From Candidatus Hydrogenedentota bacterium (lineage in GTDB: Bacteria > Hydrogenedentota > Hydrogenedentia > Hydrogenedentales > JAGMZX01), in contig JAKQEQ010000023.1 of the NCBI GenBank assembly GCA_029556545.1, positions 62,001-126,000 on the forward strand: a stretch of DNA of 64,000 nt, given 5' to 3'. This document shows, one piece after another, positions 26,645 through 35,360 of this stretch. The notes beneath the pieces are model-generated. The model was not told the DNA's origin, did not search any database, and saw only the letters and a program-made list of their open reading frames with translations. A program made the translations under genes and the position numbers. Within the stretch, counting starts at the first letter, position 1. Every line of letters begins with the position of its first letter.

Positions 26645-26674
26645 TTGATTTGTTCGCGCGACGGCCCCTATAAT
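26645..26674 (+). promoter_or_regulatory. sigma-70 promoter of the tRNA-Ser gene
   Basis: TTGATT at 26645-26650, an 18-base spacer and a perfect TATAAT at 26669-26674. It lies 12 bases before the mature 5' end of the tRNA. Confidence 0.7.
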
Positions 26675-26686
26675 TCTTATCATTCC

Positions 26687-26777
<91 letters not shown>

Positions 26778-26866
26778 TATCACTCGCCGGCGGACGCGCG
26801 CGGCGCGGTTGTGTTTCGCTGGGACTCCTGCTAAACTATGTTCCAGCAATGGTTTAACGCGACAAC

Positions 26867-27934
26867 ATGCTGAACGGCGTCCCGCGCATTCTAATTATTC
26901 GTCTGAGCGCCATTGGCGACGTTGTGCGCGTATTGCCCGCCCTGTCCACGTTGCGTCGCCACTTTCCCGCCGCCCAAATCGACTGGGCCGTCGAGTCAAA
27001 GGCCGCCGCCGTGGTCGACGATCACCCGGACCTTGACCGTTGCCTCGTTTTCGAGCGGTCGCGGCGTGGGGAGGGCCGTGTCGATGGCTTCTTCGCATTC
27101 CTGCGGTCCGTGCGCGCGGGCCGGTATGACATCTCCGCGGATTTCCACGGGATATTGAAAAGCGGGCTGATAAGCCTGGCGTCCCGGGCGCCGCAGCGAT
27201 TCGGGTTCGCGTGGCCGCGGGCGCGCGAATGCAGCAACGTCTTCTACACGCGCCGTGTGCCGTTGCCGTCGCAGCGGTTGAACCGCGTGGACGAAAACCT
27301 CCGGCTGTGCGAGGCGCTGGGCGCGCCAAATCACGAACCGCATGAGACGCCGCTATTCGTGCCCGAAACGGCGCAGCCGGAGGTGGACGCCTATTTTGAC
27401 GGCGCCCTGGACGGCAATAAGCGGGTCATCGCGGTCCATCCGGCCGTCGACCGGCCCTCGAAGCAGTGGCCGGTCGCGTCGTACGCGGCGCTGGCGGACA
27501 TGCTGCTGGCCGACGGCCGCTTCGAGGTCTTGATCACGTGGGGACCGGGCCAGCGCTGCGTCGCCGAGGCGGTTGCGGTTCAGGCGAAACGCAAACCGCT
27601 TATCGCGCCCGAGACGCCGGACCTCAAGCAGTACGCTTGGCTCATTCATCGTTGCGCACTCTACGTCGGCGGCGATACGGGGCCCATGCATATTGCTGCG
27701 GCGATGGGCACGCCCACGGTGGCGATTTTCGGCGGGACGGACCCGGCGAAGCACGCGCCGGTCGGCGCGCCTGCTCGGGTGCTGTACGCGGGTCCGGAAC
27801 CGCCGCCCCGGCGCGTCTCCACGCGCGCGGCGCAAGACGCCTTCGCGCGCATCACGCCGGATGACGTCTATGACGCCTGCATCAGTCTGCTGACCCAGTC
27901 CCCTGCGCACCCGGCGCGGCCTGAGGCGTGGTAG
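26867..27934 (+). CDS. glycosyltransferase family 9 (heptosyltransferase-like)
   Basis: 355 residues. It starts RILIIRLSAIGDVVRVLPALSTLRRHFP, the typical N-terminus of lipopolysaccharide heptosyltransferases, and has the acceptor and donor motifs FHGILKSGLISL, HPAVDRPSKQWP and GGDTGPMHIAAAMGTPTVAIFGGTDP. These soluble enzymes add ADP-heptose or similar sugars to lipid A core at the inner membrane. It suggests an outer membrane with LPS, but the exact sugar is not known. No other LPS genes are next to it. Confidence 0.9.
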   Translation: MLNGVPRILIIRLSAIGDVVRVLPALSTLRRHFPAAQIDWAVESKAAAVVDDHPDLDRCLVFERSRRGEGRVDGFFAFLRSVRAGRYDISADFHGILKSGLISLASRAPQRFGFAWPRARECSNVFYTRRVPLPSQRLNRVDENLRLCEALGAPNHEPHETPLFVPETAQPEVDAYFDGALDGNKRVIAVHPAVDRPSKQWPVASYAALADMLLADGRFEVLITWGPGQRCVAEAVAVQAKRKPLIAPETPDLKQYAWLIHRCALYVGGDTGPMHIAAAMGTPTVAIFGGTDPAKHAPVGAPARVLYAGPEPPPRRVSTRAAQDAFARITPDDVYDACISLLTQSPAHPARPEAW

Positions 27935-27991
27935 GGCGTCCCGCCCCACACCAAGTCCGCTCTCTCTATGGGAGAGGGACAGCGCGGCCGC

Positions 27992-28018
27992 GATCCGTCC
28001 GATCCGTCCGATCCGTCC
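27992..28018. repeat. tandem 9-base repeat GATCCGTCC x3
   Basis: Three exact tandem copies in the 288-base gap after the glycosyltransferase gene. The same gap also carries pieces of two dispersed repeats: CTCTCTCTATGGGAGAGGG near 27960 and the GGGGGCAAGATGCCCCC element at 28059. Confidence 0.8.
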
Positions 28019-28058
28019 CCTTCTTCCTGTGGGAGCGGGCCAGGGTGAGAGTTCCATC

Positions 28059-28075
28059 GGGGGCAAGATGCCCCC
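28059..28075. repeat. dispersed hairpin repeat, variant half-copy (copy 2)
   Basis: GGGGGCAAGATGCCCCC is the GGGCAAGATGCCC palindrome of the family seen at 12651, 46843, 50570 and 59799, here with longer G/C arms. It lies upstream of the dehydrogenase gene. Confidence 0.6.
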
Positions 28076-28222
28076 GCTCCTATGCGCCCGCGGAAAACGG
28101 ATCGATTGCGATTAACGAGTACGAACCACTTGGCCCGTTCGGGCGGGGACTCGGGAGTGCGGGCGCGTTCGCGCGCGTGGTATTCTGCCTCGCGGCCCGG
28201 GAGGTCGGGCGTCGAGGGTCTG

Positions 28223-29269
28223 ATGAAAGCTTGTGTCTTACATGCGGTCGGTGACTTGCGGTGCGAAGATGTGCCAACGCCTTTTCCTGTCGCCGGGGAG
28301 GTATTGGTGCGCGTCGCCGCATGCGGCGTGTGCGGCTCGGACCTCCCGCGCGTCTTCTCGAAGGGAACGTATCGCTTCCCGCTCATTCCGGGCCACGAAC
28401 TGGCGGGGACGGTCGAGGCCGTCGGCGCGGAGGTCGATTCCTCCTGGGTCGGACGGCGGGTCGCGGTGTTTCCGCTGATCCCGTGCCGCCGCTGCGCCGC
28501 CTGCGAGAGCGGGGCTTACGCGCAGTGCGCGGATTACGACTACCTGGGATCCCGGCGCGACGGTGGCTTTGCGGAGTTCACATGCATGCCCGCGTGGAAT
28601 CTGCTGCCCGTGCCGGACGGACTCCCGTTACACGAGGCGGCGATGCTCGAACCGGCCGCGGTGGCGCTGCACGCGCTGCGTCGGGCACGACTCGATGCGG
28701 GGGACAGCGTATTGATCATGGGCGCGGGGCCCATCGGGCTGTTGCTGGCGATGTGGGCGCGCGTGTTCGGCGCCGGGAAGATTCTGATTGCGGACATTAA
28801 TATCGAGCGGCTGAGGTTCGCGCGCACGCTGAAATTCGACCATCTTCACGATGCCGGCTCCGGCGACACGGCCGCGTGGGCGCGGCGCAAGACCGCCGAA
28901 CGCGGGGCGGACGTGGTAATCGAGGCCACGGGCGCTTCCGCGGCCTTGGAACAATGCGTGCTGGCCGCGTGCGCATTCGGGCGTGTAGTGTTACTGGGCA
29001 ATCCGGCGGGCGCGATGACCCTGTCGCAGGCCGCCTACTGGGCGGTGCTGCGCCGGGAACTGCGGATGATCGGATCCTGGAACTCATCGTATAGCGAATT
29101 GCCGCGCAACGAGTGGCGACTGGCCCTCGAGTGCATGGCCGATGGCCGGATCGAGGTCGGCCCCCTGGTGACGCATCAGGTTCCGCTCGAGAACCTGCGC
29201 GGGCGCATCGAGATGCTGCGCTACCGTAAGGGCTTCGCGTGCAAGGTGATGTGCGTGCCCCGCGGTTGA
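28223..29269 (+). CDS. zinc-dependent alcohol dehydrogenase (galactitol-1-phosphate dehydrogenase-like)
   Basis: 348 residues, MDR superfamily. Catalytic zinc ligands are seen in CGVCGSDLPRVF (Cys37) and PGHELAG (His58, Glu59). The structural zinc is bound by Cys88, 91, 94 and 102 (CRRCAACESGAYAQC). The NAD-binding motif is VLIMGAGPIGLLLAMWA. SDLPRVF and the FPLIPGHE region resemble GatD. The nearby Gfo/Idh/MocA oxidoreductase also suggests sugar or polyol metabolism. The start at 28223 matches the family; 28082 would add repeat sequence. Confidence 0.88.
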   Translation: MKACVLHAVGDLRCEDVPTPFPVAGEVLVRVAACGVCGSDLPRVFSKGTYRFPLIPGHELAGTVEAVGAEVDSSWVGRRVAVFPLIPCRRCAACESGAYAQCADYDYLGSRRDGGFAEFTCMPAWNLLPVPDGLPLHEAAMLEPAAVALHALRRARLDAGDSVLIMGAGPIGLLLAMWARVFGAGKILIADINIERLRFARTLKFDHLHDAGSGDTAAWARRKTAERGADVVIEATGASAALEQCVLAACAFGRVVLLGNPAGAMTLSQAAYWAVLRRELRMIGSWNSSYSELPRNEWRLALECMADGRIEVGPLVTHQVPLENLRGRIEMLRYRKGFACKVMCVPRG

Positions 29270-29366
29270 GCCTTCGGGAAGACGCCCCGGGCCGCCGTGT
29301 GTTCTACCCTGAGTATCGGGGTTGTTGAGCCGTGGTTGCCGCGGCAATCGCCTGGAGAACTGCAAG

Positions 29367-30173
29367 ATGTCCCAAGAGCAAGCCGATCCGATATGGGCCG
29401 CGATCCGCGCCGAAGCCGTTGAGGACGCGCGCATCGAGCCCATGCTCGCCAGCTTCCTGCACAGCGTCGTCCTGAATCATAAGACGCTCGAGGACGCGCT
29501 CAGCTTTCAACTGGCGGGCAAGCTCGAAAGCCACACGCTGACCGCGGTCACGCTGCGCGACCTTATCGACGAGGCCATCCAGAACGATGCGGGCATCCGC
29601 GAGGCGTTTCGCGCGGATATCCTCGCGGTGCTCGAACGCGACCCGGCCTGCACCAAGTACTCGACGCCGCTTCTCTACTTAAAAGGCTTTCACGCGCTCC
29701 AGGGCTATCGCGTGGCGCACTATTACTGGAACCACGACCGCAAGCCTCTCGCCCGGTTTCTCCAGAGCCGTATCTCCGAGGTCTTCGGCGTCGATATTCA
29801 CCCCGCCGCGCGCGTCGGCAAGGGCATCCTCATCGACCACGCCACGAGCGTCGTCATCGGCGAAACGGCGGTCGTGGCCGATAACGTGTCCATGCTTCAC
29901 GAGGTGACCCTCGGCGGCACGGGCAAAGAGAGCGGCGACCGCCACCCGAAGATCGGCGAGGGCGTGCTCATCTCGTCCGGCGCGAAGATACTGGGCAACG
30001 TCACAGTGGGCGAGGGCGCGAAGATCGGCTCGTGCGCCGTGGTGTTGATGGACGTCGAACCCCATACGACCGTCGTGGGCGTGCCGGCCAAGCCTATCGG
30101 CGGCGTCCTTCACGGCCAGCCGGCTCTGGAAATGGACCACCGCATCTGGCTGAATTCCGAAAACAAGGAATAA
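29367..30173 (+). CDS. cysE: serine O-acetyltransferase
   Basis: 268 residues. The N-terminal helical domain (EARIEPMLASFL-type) leads to the left-handed beta-helix with hexapeptide repeats: DIHPAARVGKGILIDHATSVVIGETAVVADNVSMLHEVTLGGTG, and then DRHPKIGEGVLISSGAKILGNVTVG. The His-Asp in DIHP and HATS-type loops are the catalytic residues of CysE. It makes O-acetyl-L-serine for cysteine synthesis and is usually inhibited by cysteine. GGAG precedes the ATG at 29367; an ATG at 29322 is less likely. Confidence 0.95.
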   Translation: MSQEQADPIWAAIRAEAVEDARIEPMLASFLHSVVLNHKTLEDALSFQLAGKLESHTLTAVTLRDLIDEAIQNDAGIREAFRADILAVLERDPACTKYSTPLLYLKGFHALQGYRVAHYYWNHDRKPLARFLQSRISEVFGVDIHPAARVGKGILIDHATSVVIGETAVVADNVSMLHEVTLGGTGKESGDRHPKIGEGVLISSGAKILGNVTVGEGAKIGSCAVVLMDVEPHTTVVGVPAKPIGGVLHGQPALEMDHRIWLNSENKE

Positions 30174-30266
30174 TCGGGGCCGCCTTCGCTAAGCGGGACA
30201 GCGAGTTTCCGACACGCTGCCTCTTGGATTACCATTAGCGGCGTCATCCAAACGGGAGACCCGCCT

Positions 30267-31358
30267 ATGCTATCTAAAGTCGGCGTGGGACTAATCGGCT
30301 CGCAATTCATTTCCTCGATTCACGCGCGCGCGCTGCGGCATTGTCCCGAGGCGCGCGTGCTTGCCGTGGCTTCACCGACGCCGGGCCACGCGGCGCGCTT
30401 CGCGGAAACGCATGCCATACCGCGGCATTACACGGACTACCGCAAGATGCTGAAGGATCCGGTCATTGATCTCGTGGTCATCGGCGCGCCGAACCGGTGG
30501 CATTGCCCCATCACGCTGGACGCCGCCTCGGCGGGCAAGCACGTCGTGGTCGAGAAGCCCATGGCCATGAACCTGGACGAGGCCGACCGCATGATTGCCG
30601 CGTGCGGTAACGCCGGGGTGCGGCTCATGTACGCGGAGGAACTCTGTTTCGCGCCGAAGTACGTGCGCCTGAAGCAACTCCTCGACGAGGGCGCGCTTGG
30701 CACGCCGACGCTCATCAAGCAATCGGAAAAGCACGATGGCCCCCACGCGGACCATTTCTGGGACGTGGCGCAGAGCGGCGGCGGCGTGACGATGGACATG
30801 GGGTGCCACGCCATAGCGTTCTTTCGCTGGATGCTCGGCGGCGCGCCCATCGCGTCGGTCTACGCGCAGATGAACACGCAGGTGCATGGTGACCGCACGC
30901 ACGGCGACGACAACGCATTGCTTATCCTCGAATTCGAGAACGGCGTCATCGCGATGGCCGAGGAAAGTTGGACGAAGAAGGGCGGCATGGACGACCGCGC
31001 CGAGGTGTACGGAAGCGACGGCATGGCCTATGCAAACCTGCTACAGGGCAACTCGATTCTCACCTACAGCGATTGCGGTTACGGCTACGCTGTCGAGAAG
31101 GCGGGCGGCACGCGCGGCTGGTCCTTTGCGATATACGAAGAAGAATGGAACTACGGGTTTCCTCAAGAGATGGCTCATTTCGTCGGTTGTGTCGCCCAGG
31201 ATCAGACGCCGCTGGTGACCGGCGAGGACGGGCGTGCCGTGCTCGAGGCGGTGTTCGCGGCCTACCAGTCCGCCGGGACCGGCGCCAAGGTGCCGCTGCC
31301 CTTCCGAACAACCGCGGAGAAACCCTGGGACCTCTGGCGGGGCGGCGCTACACGCTGA
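30267..31358 (+). CDS. Gfo/Idh/MocA family oxidoreductase
   Basis: 363 residues. The N-terminal Rossmann domain (VGVGLIGSQFISSIHARAL) binds NAD(P). VVVEKPMAMN holds the conserved EKP lysine used in the family. The C-terminal alpha/beta domain (MDMGCHAIAFFRWMLGG) carries the DxGxHxxDxxRWLLG-like motif. These enzymes reduce or oxidise sugars or inositols; substrate unknown. Its stop overlaps the end of the convergent phosphofructokinase gene by 11 bases. Confidence 0.93.
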   Translation: MLSKVGVGLIGSQFISSIHARALRHCPEARVLAVASPTPGHAARFAETHAIPRHYTDYRKMLKDPVIDLVVIGAPNRWHCPITLDAASAGKHVVVEKPMAMNLDEADRMIAACGNAGVRLMYAEELCFAPKYVRLKQLLDEGALGTPTLIKQSEKHDGPHADHFWDVAQSGGGVTMDMGCHAIAFFRWMLGGAPIASVYAQMNTQVHGDRTHGDDNALLILEFENGVIAMAEESWTKKGGMDDRAEVYGSDGMAYANLLQGNSILTYSDCGYGYAVEKAGGTRGWSFAIYEEEWNYGFPQEMAHFVGCVAQDQTPLVTGEDGRAVLEAVFAAYQSAGTGAKVPLPFRTTAEKPWDLWRGGATR

Positions 31359-32319
31359 GGACACGCGCGATCCGCGAGTACTCGGGGTCGAAGCGCCCGC
31401 GCTGTTCCCAGGCGTCGGACAAGGGGGCCAACACAAGCTCCAGCCCCCGCACGCCTACCATCTTGCCGGCCTCGCCCGCAAGCAGCGCTTCGACCGCGCG
31501 CACGCCCATGCGACCGGCCAGCACTCGGTCGAACGCGGTCGGGCTCCCGCCTCGCTGGAGATGGCCGATAACCGCGACCCGTGTGTCCGTGAACTCGGAA
31601 ACTTCGGCCACCCGCTTTGCGACCTGGAGCGCGTTGCCCGCGTCGTCTCCCTCAGCGACCACAACGATCATGGACCTCTTCCCGTTGTCGCGGCTTCGCC
31701 GCAAGGCGGCAACGAGCGCGGGGATATCCGTCGGCTCCTCGGGCGTCAGGACTTCCTCCGCGCCGCCAGCCAGCCCGCACATCATGGCGATGTAACCGCT
31801 GTGCCGGCCCATGACCTCGACGAAGAAGATACGATCATGCGAGGCCGCTGTGTCACGCACGCGGTCGATGGCCTCGACCGCCACATTGATGGCCGTGTCA
31901 AACCCGATGGTATAGTCCGTGCCGCCGATGTCGTTATCGATCGTGCCGGGCAGGCCGATGCAGGCCACGCCGTGCTCCGCATGCAGGGCCTGCGCGCCAC
32001 GATAGGATCCGTCACCGCCGATGACGACAAGCCCCTCGATACTAAGTTCCCGCAATTGGGCCGCGGCCCGGGCGCGTCCTTCCGCGTCGTGAAACGCCTG
32101 GCAACGGGCGGTTTGCAGCATCGTGCCGCCCCGGTTGATGATGCCGCTTACGGACCGCGCGTTCATCGGTTCGATGGCCCCCTCGATAAGCCCTTGGTAA
32201 CCCCGCCGTATCCCAAAGACGCCGACTCCGCGCGCGACCACGGCGCGCACGACCGCGCGGATCGCCGCGTTCATCCCCGGCGCGTCGCCCCCGCTCGTCA
32301 GCACGCCAATCCGTTCCAC
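31348..32319 (-). CDS. pfkA: ATP-dependent 6-phosphofructokinase
   Basis: 323 residues, GTG start with AAAGGGGG upstream. The ATP-type motifs are present: GGDGSYRGAQAL in the nucleotide loop and PGTIDNDIGGTDYTIGFDTA, with Gly rather than Lys before TIDND. VEVMGRHSGYIA and VIGHLQRGGSPTAFDR are also typical. It makes fructose-1,6-bisphosphate from fructose-6-phosphate. A longer frame goes up to 32640 but lies inside the LysM gene. Last in a three-gene minus-strand operon. Confidence 0.96.
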   Translation of the reverse strand: MERIGVLTSGGDAPGMNAAIRAVVRAVVARGVGVFGIRRGYQGLIEGAIEPMNARSVSGIINRGGTMLQTARCQAFHDAEGRARAAAQLRELSIEGLVVIGGDGSYRGAQALHAEHGVACIGLPGTIDNDIGGTDYTIGFDTAINVAVEAIDRVRDTAASHDRIFFVEVMGRHSGYIAMMCGLAGGAEEVLTPEEPTDIPALVAALRRSRDNGKRSMIVVVAEGDDAGNALQVAKRVAEVSEFTDTRVAVIGHLQRGGSPTAFDRVLAGRMGVRAVEALLAGEAGKMVGVRGLELVLAPLSDAWEQRGRFDPEYSRIARVLSV

Positions 32320-32339
32320 AGGGCCGCCCCCTTTCGCGC

Positions 32340-34604
32340 TCAGCGCGACTTCTCTTCGACGTAGACGACATATTTCTCGCCGATGTGCAGCACGGACCGC
32401 TTCGTCAGATTGTTCCATTTCAGGAAATCGTCCGTGGAAACGCCGTACTTGTTCGCGATGACGCTCGGATTGTCGCCACGCTGCACCGTGTGCGTGATCT
32501 TTCGTGGTTCCTTCTTCGCGGGGCCTGCGGGCGCGACTTCCTCCATCGCGGGGGAGGGCGGCGCTTCCGGCGCGCCGGAGAGATAAACGATCAACTCGTC
32601 GCCAATGCGCAGTGTGGACCGGCGCGTCAGGTTGTTCCACCGCAACAGGTCATCGGTGGTCACGCCGTACTTGTCCGCGATGACGCTCGGGTTTTCGCCC
32701 GCGGCCACCTTGTGCGTGACCATCTCGGGCGCGGGCGGCGGCTCAGGTGCTCGGGGCGACGGTTCCGGCGTACTTGGCGCGGCAGGCAGAATATCCGGCG
32801 TGGCGGGCGCCTCCGGCAGGTGTTCCGCGGTCGGCTCGACAAGCGGCGGCGCTTTCGCGGCGTAGTCGAGGGTGCGCGCCCGCCATTCGGCAATACTGGC
32901 CACGGCGTTCGCCTCGATGGCGCGGCCCGCGTCCGCCAGCGCCTCGGCCTCGTTCATGAGCCGTAGCACTTCCTCGAGAAGCCATTCCCCGCGTTCGCGC
33001 GCCTCCGACCCTGTCAGGTATAGCGCCCGGTATTCCGCACATTTTTCGAGCTGGTTCGCGAGCGGGGCGACAAACGGCTCCTTCGTATCTTCCTGCAGAA
33101 TACTTAGCGTGCGGAGCAGGTCGGCGAGCCCGCCGAGCGCGGGCGCGGCTACGTCCTTCGGCAGGCCGCCATCGTGCCATGCCTCCTCAATATACGGAAA
33201 CGCGCGCAGGAGAAACAGAAAATTCGCGCGCCCCGTGGCGTCCTTCTTTTCCGCGGCGATCTCCCCGATGCGCTGCATGAGCGGCTGGGGCAGGCGCTCC
33301 TTGAACGCGGGCCGTGCCGCAAACGCGCGTGCCTGGCGCACCACATGGTTGCGCGCCGCCGCGCTGATCACGATTCCCCCGCTTCCCCGCAGGTAAACGG
33401 GCTGTGTCGCGAGCGCAATCGCGACGTGGCCGTCCTTGATCGCGGGGACCGGCAGGTCGTTGTGATACGTGTCCAGCAGGCGCAGGTCCCGCGCCGCGCC
33501 AACGGGTACCCGGACCTCCGCGTCCCGGTCCGCGCGCAGCACGATCAGCCATCGGTCGCAGTTGCGAAACACAAGGCCCTGAACCCCCTGCGCCAAGGAT
33601 AACGGACCCACCGGATCGCGGGCCTCGAGTTCGCTGGCCAGGCCGCTGAGGGCGGCAAAATCCTCTCCCGGACGACCGTTGTACGCTCGCTCGATAGCGA
33701 AGCCCACACCGCTATATCCCACCGCCATGTGAGCCAACAGTTCGAACGCCAGCGGCAGCGGTTCGGGACCGGACGGCGCGGCGTGAAGACGCCAACGCTC
33801 ATGACCGGTTCGCCGCGCCGCATACGTGATCTCCTGCACCTGCTCCCATGAGGCAGCGCCGCCGTCCACCACCATTTCGCGGATATGAACCGCCGTGTTT
33901 GGCGATAACAGGCTTGCCGCGTTATCCGCCCGCACGACCGCCGCGATGGGCGCGGCGCTGCCGGCCTTGCGCAACGCATCGGCAAAGGCCGCGAGCGCTT
34001 CCGCGCTCGGGGCGCGCACTTCCCACCGGACCGGTGTGATTGCGCCGGATTGCTTGAAGAATTCCGCCGCGTCCGGGACGGCTTGCGTGTCCACCGCCGC
34101 GATAACGCCCAAACCCTGCGCTATTGCAGCGGCGGCCTGTTCCACGAAATCGGCCTGCGAGGCGTCCAGCCGCAAAGCGTTTACGCCGATGCTCTTGAGC
34201 GCCAGTAACTCATGGGGGTCCGCCGTGTCCGCCTGCGCCCAGAGCGGCAGGGACAGCGCACCCCCCCGGTCCACGCGACAGAAGTGTTGCCGCGCCTCGA
34301 CGGGCCCGCTGGGCGTCTCGACGAGTATATCCACGGCGTAGAAACCCCGTTCTGCGGGCAGGTCCGGCGCCGCCCACCAGTACACGCCGTGCGCCGGCAG
34401 CCGGACCGGTCCCACAGCGGCGGTCGTCCCGGTATCCCGGTCCGCGCGCCGGGCGGTGAGTTGAACCGTCGCCTCGACGTCCGTGTCGGAGCGCAGTTCA
34501 ACGATGAGGGGGTCGTCCACGTAGACAAAATGGAGCGGCTGATCCGGCGCGAGGTCCACCTCGACCGACACGGCCAGCGCAAGCAGCAGCAGACCCCCGA
34601 GCAT
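32340..34604 (-). CDS. exported protein with two C-terminal LysM domains
   Basis: 754 residues. A signal peptide (MLGGLLLLALAVSVEVDL) leads to a beta-rich N-terminal domain and a middle domain that looks like a (beta/alpha)-barrel but has no catalytic motif I recognise. A Pro-rich linker (about residues 600-640) precedes two LysM domains: THKVAAGENPSVIADKYGV and THTVQRGDNPSVIANKYGV, each ending WNNLT-R/K-RS-L-IG. LysM binds peptidoglycan or chitin, so the protein probably sits at the cell wall. The ATG is 2 bases after the MBL hydrolase stop, so translation is coupled. Confidence 0.85.
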   Translation of the reverse strand: MLGGLLLLALAVSVEVDLAPDQPLHFVYVDDPLIVELRSDTDVEATVQLTARRADRDTGTTAAVGPVRLPAHGVYWWAAPDLPAERGFYAVDILVETPSGPVEARQHFCRVDRGGALSLPLWAQADTADPHELLALKSIGVNALRLDASQADFVEQAAAAIAQGLGVIAAVDTQAVPDAAEFFKQSGAITPVRWEVRAPSAEALAAFADALRKAGSAAPIAAVVRADNAASLLSPNTAVHIREMVVDGGAASWEQVQEITYAARRTGHERWRLHAAPSGPEPLPLAFELLAHMAVGYSGVGFAIERAYNGRPGEDFAALSGLASELEARDPVGPLSLAQGVQGLVFRNCDRWLIVLRADRDAEVRVPVGAARDLRLLDTYHNDLPVPAIKDGHVAIALATQPVYLRGSGGIVISAAARNHVVRQARAFAARPAFKERLPQPLMQRIGEIAAEKKDATGRANFLFLLRAFPYIEEAWHDGGLPKDVAAPALGGLADLLRTLSILQEDTKEPFVAPLANQLEKCAEYRALYLTGSEARERGEWLLEEVLRLMNEAEALADAGRAIEANAVASIAEWRARTLDYAAKAPPLVEPTAEHLPEAPATPDILPAAPSTPEPSPRAPEPPPAPEMVTHKVAAGENPSVIADKYGVTTDDLLRWNNLTRRSTLRIGDELIVYLSGAPEAPPSPAMEEVAPAGPAKKEPRKITHTVQRGDNPSVIANKYGVSTDDFLKWNNLTKRSVLHIGEKYVVYVEEKSR

Positions 34605-34606
34605 GG

Positions 34607-35221
34607 CTAAGCCCCCACAAGAAACGGGTTCGAGCGGCGCTCCCGGCCAATGGTGGTCGCGGGGCCGTGGCCGCTGTAGACCGTCGTGTGATCCGGCAAG
34701 GGAAGAAGCTTGGACCGGATGGACGCGATTAACGTCCCGTAATCGCCGCCCCACAGGTCCGTGCGGCCAATAGAGCCCGCAAAGAGCACGTCCCCGTCGA
34801 ACACCACACCGTCCGTGGCCAAGGAAATATGCCCCGGCGAATGCCCCGGCGTAAACAAGACCTTCAGCGTTACCGACCCGACCGTGACCTCGTCGCCCTC
34901 GTCGAGAAACCGGGCCGGGTCCGGCGAGGCCGGAAACGGTACGCCGAACATCATGCCCTGCTGCTCAAGGGATTGGAGCAACGGCAGTTCGGCCGGATGA
35001 CACGCCAGCGGCGCGCCGGTTATCCGGACCATTTCCGCGTTACCGCCGCAGTGGTCGCAGTGACAGTGCGTATTGATGACCATCTTGACCTTTACGTCCG
35101 CCACCGCCGACTGGAGCTGCGGGGCCGCATCGCCCGGATCGATGATCAGCGCCTCGCCGCCGTCCTTCAGCACGTAACAATTGGTCAGGAAAGGCGTTAA
35201 CTCGAACGTCAGTATCTCCAA
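34607..35221 (-). CDS. MBL-fold metallo-hydrolase (glyoxalase II-like)
   Basis: 204 residues from the chosen TTG. The zinc motif is NTHCHCDHCGGN (His52, His54, Asp56, His57); GHSPGHIS and DGDVLFAGSIGRTD give the third histidine and bridging Asp. It belongs to the glyoxalase II/YcbL group that cleaves thioesters or related compounds. The start: ATG 35245 has no good ribosome-binding site, whereas TTG 35221 has AGGAGG six bases upstream and starts EILTFELTPFLTNCYVL like relatives. First gene of the MBL-LysM-pfkA operon. Confidence 0.9.
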   Translation of the reverse strand: MEILTFELTPFLTNCYVLKDGGEALIIDPGDAAPQLQSAVADVKVKMVINTHCHCDHCGGNAEMVRITGAPLACHPAELPLLQSLEQQGMMFGVPFPASPDPARFLDEGDEVTVGSVTLKVLFTPGHSPGHISLATDGVVFDGDVLFAGSIGRTDLWGGDYGTLIASIRSKLLPLPDHTTVYSGHGPATTIGRERRSNPFLVGA

Positions 35222-35360
35222 CGCTTGCCTCCTCGTGCCCGTCATGCTACCTACCGAGGCAAAAACGTGTCAAGGCCGCCGCCGATGGTCTTGGATCCCG
35301 CGCCACGGCGCGATTGGCCTCCATTCGCGCAGGCGCGCCTCGATATAGGAAATGCCGCGC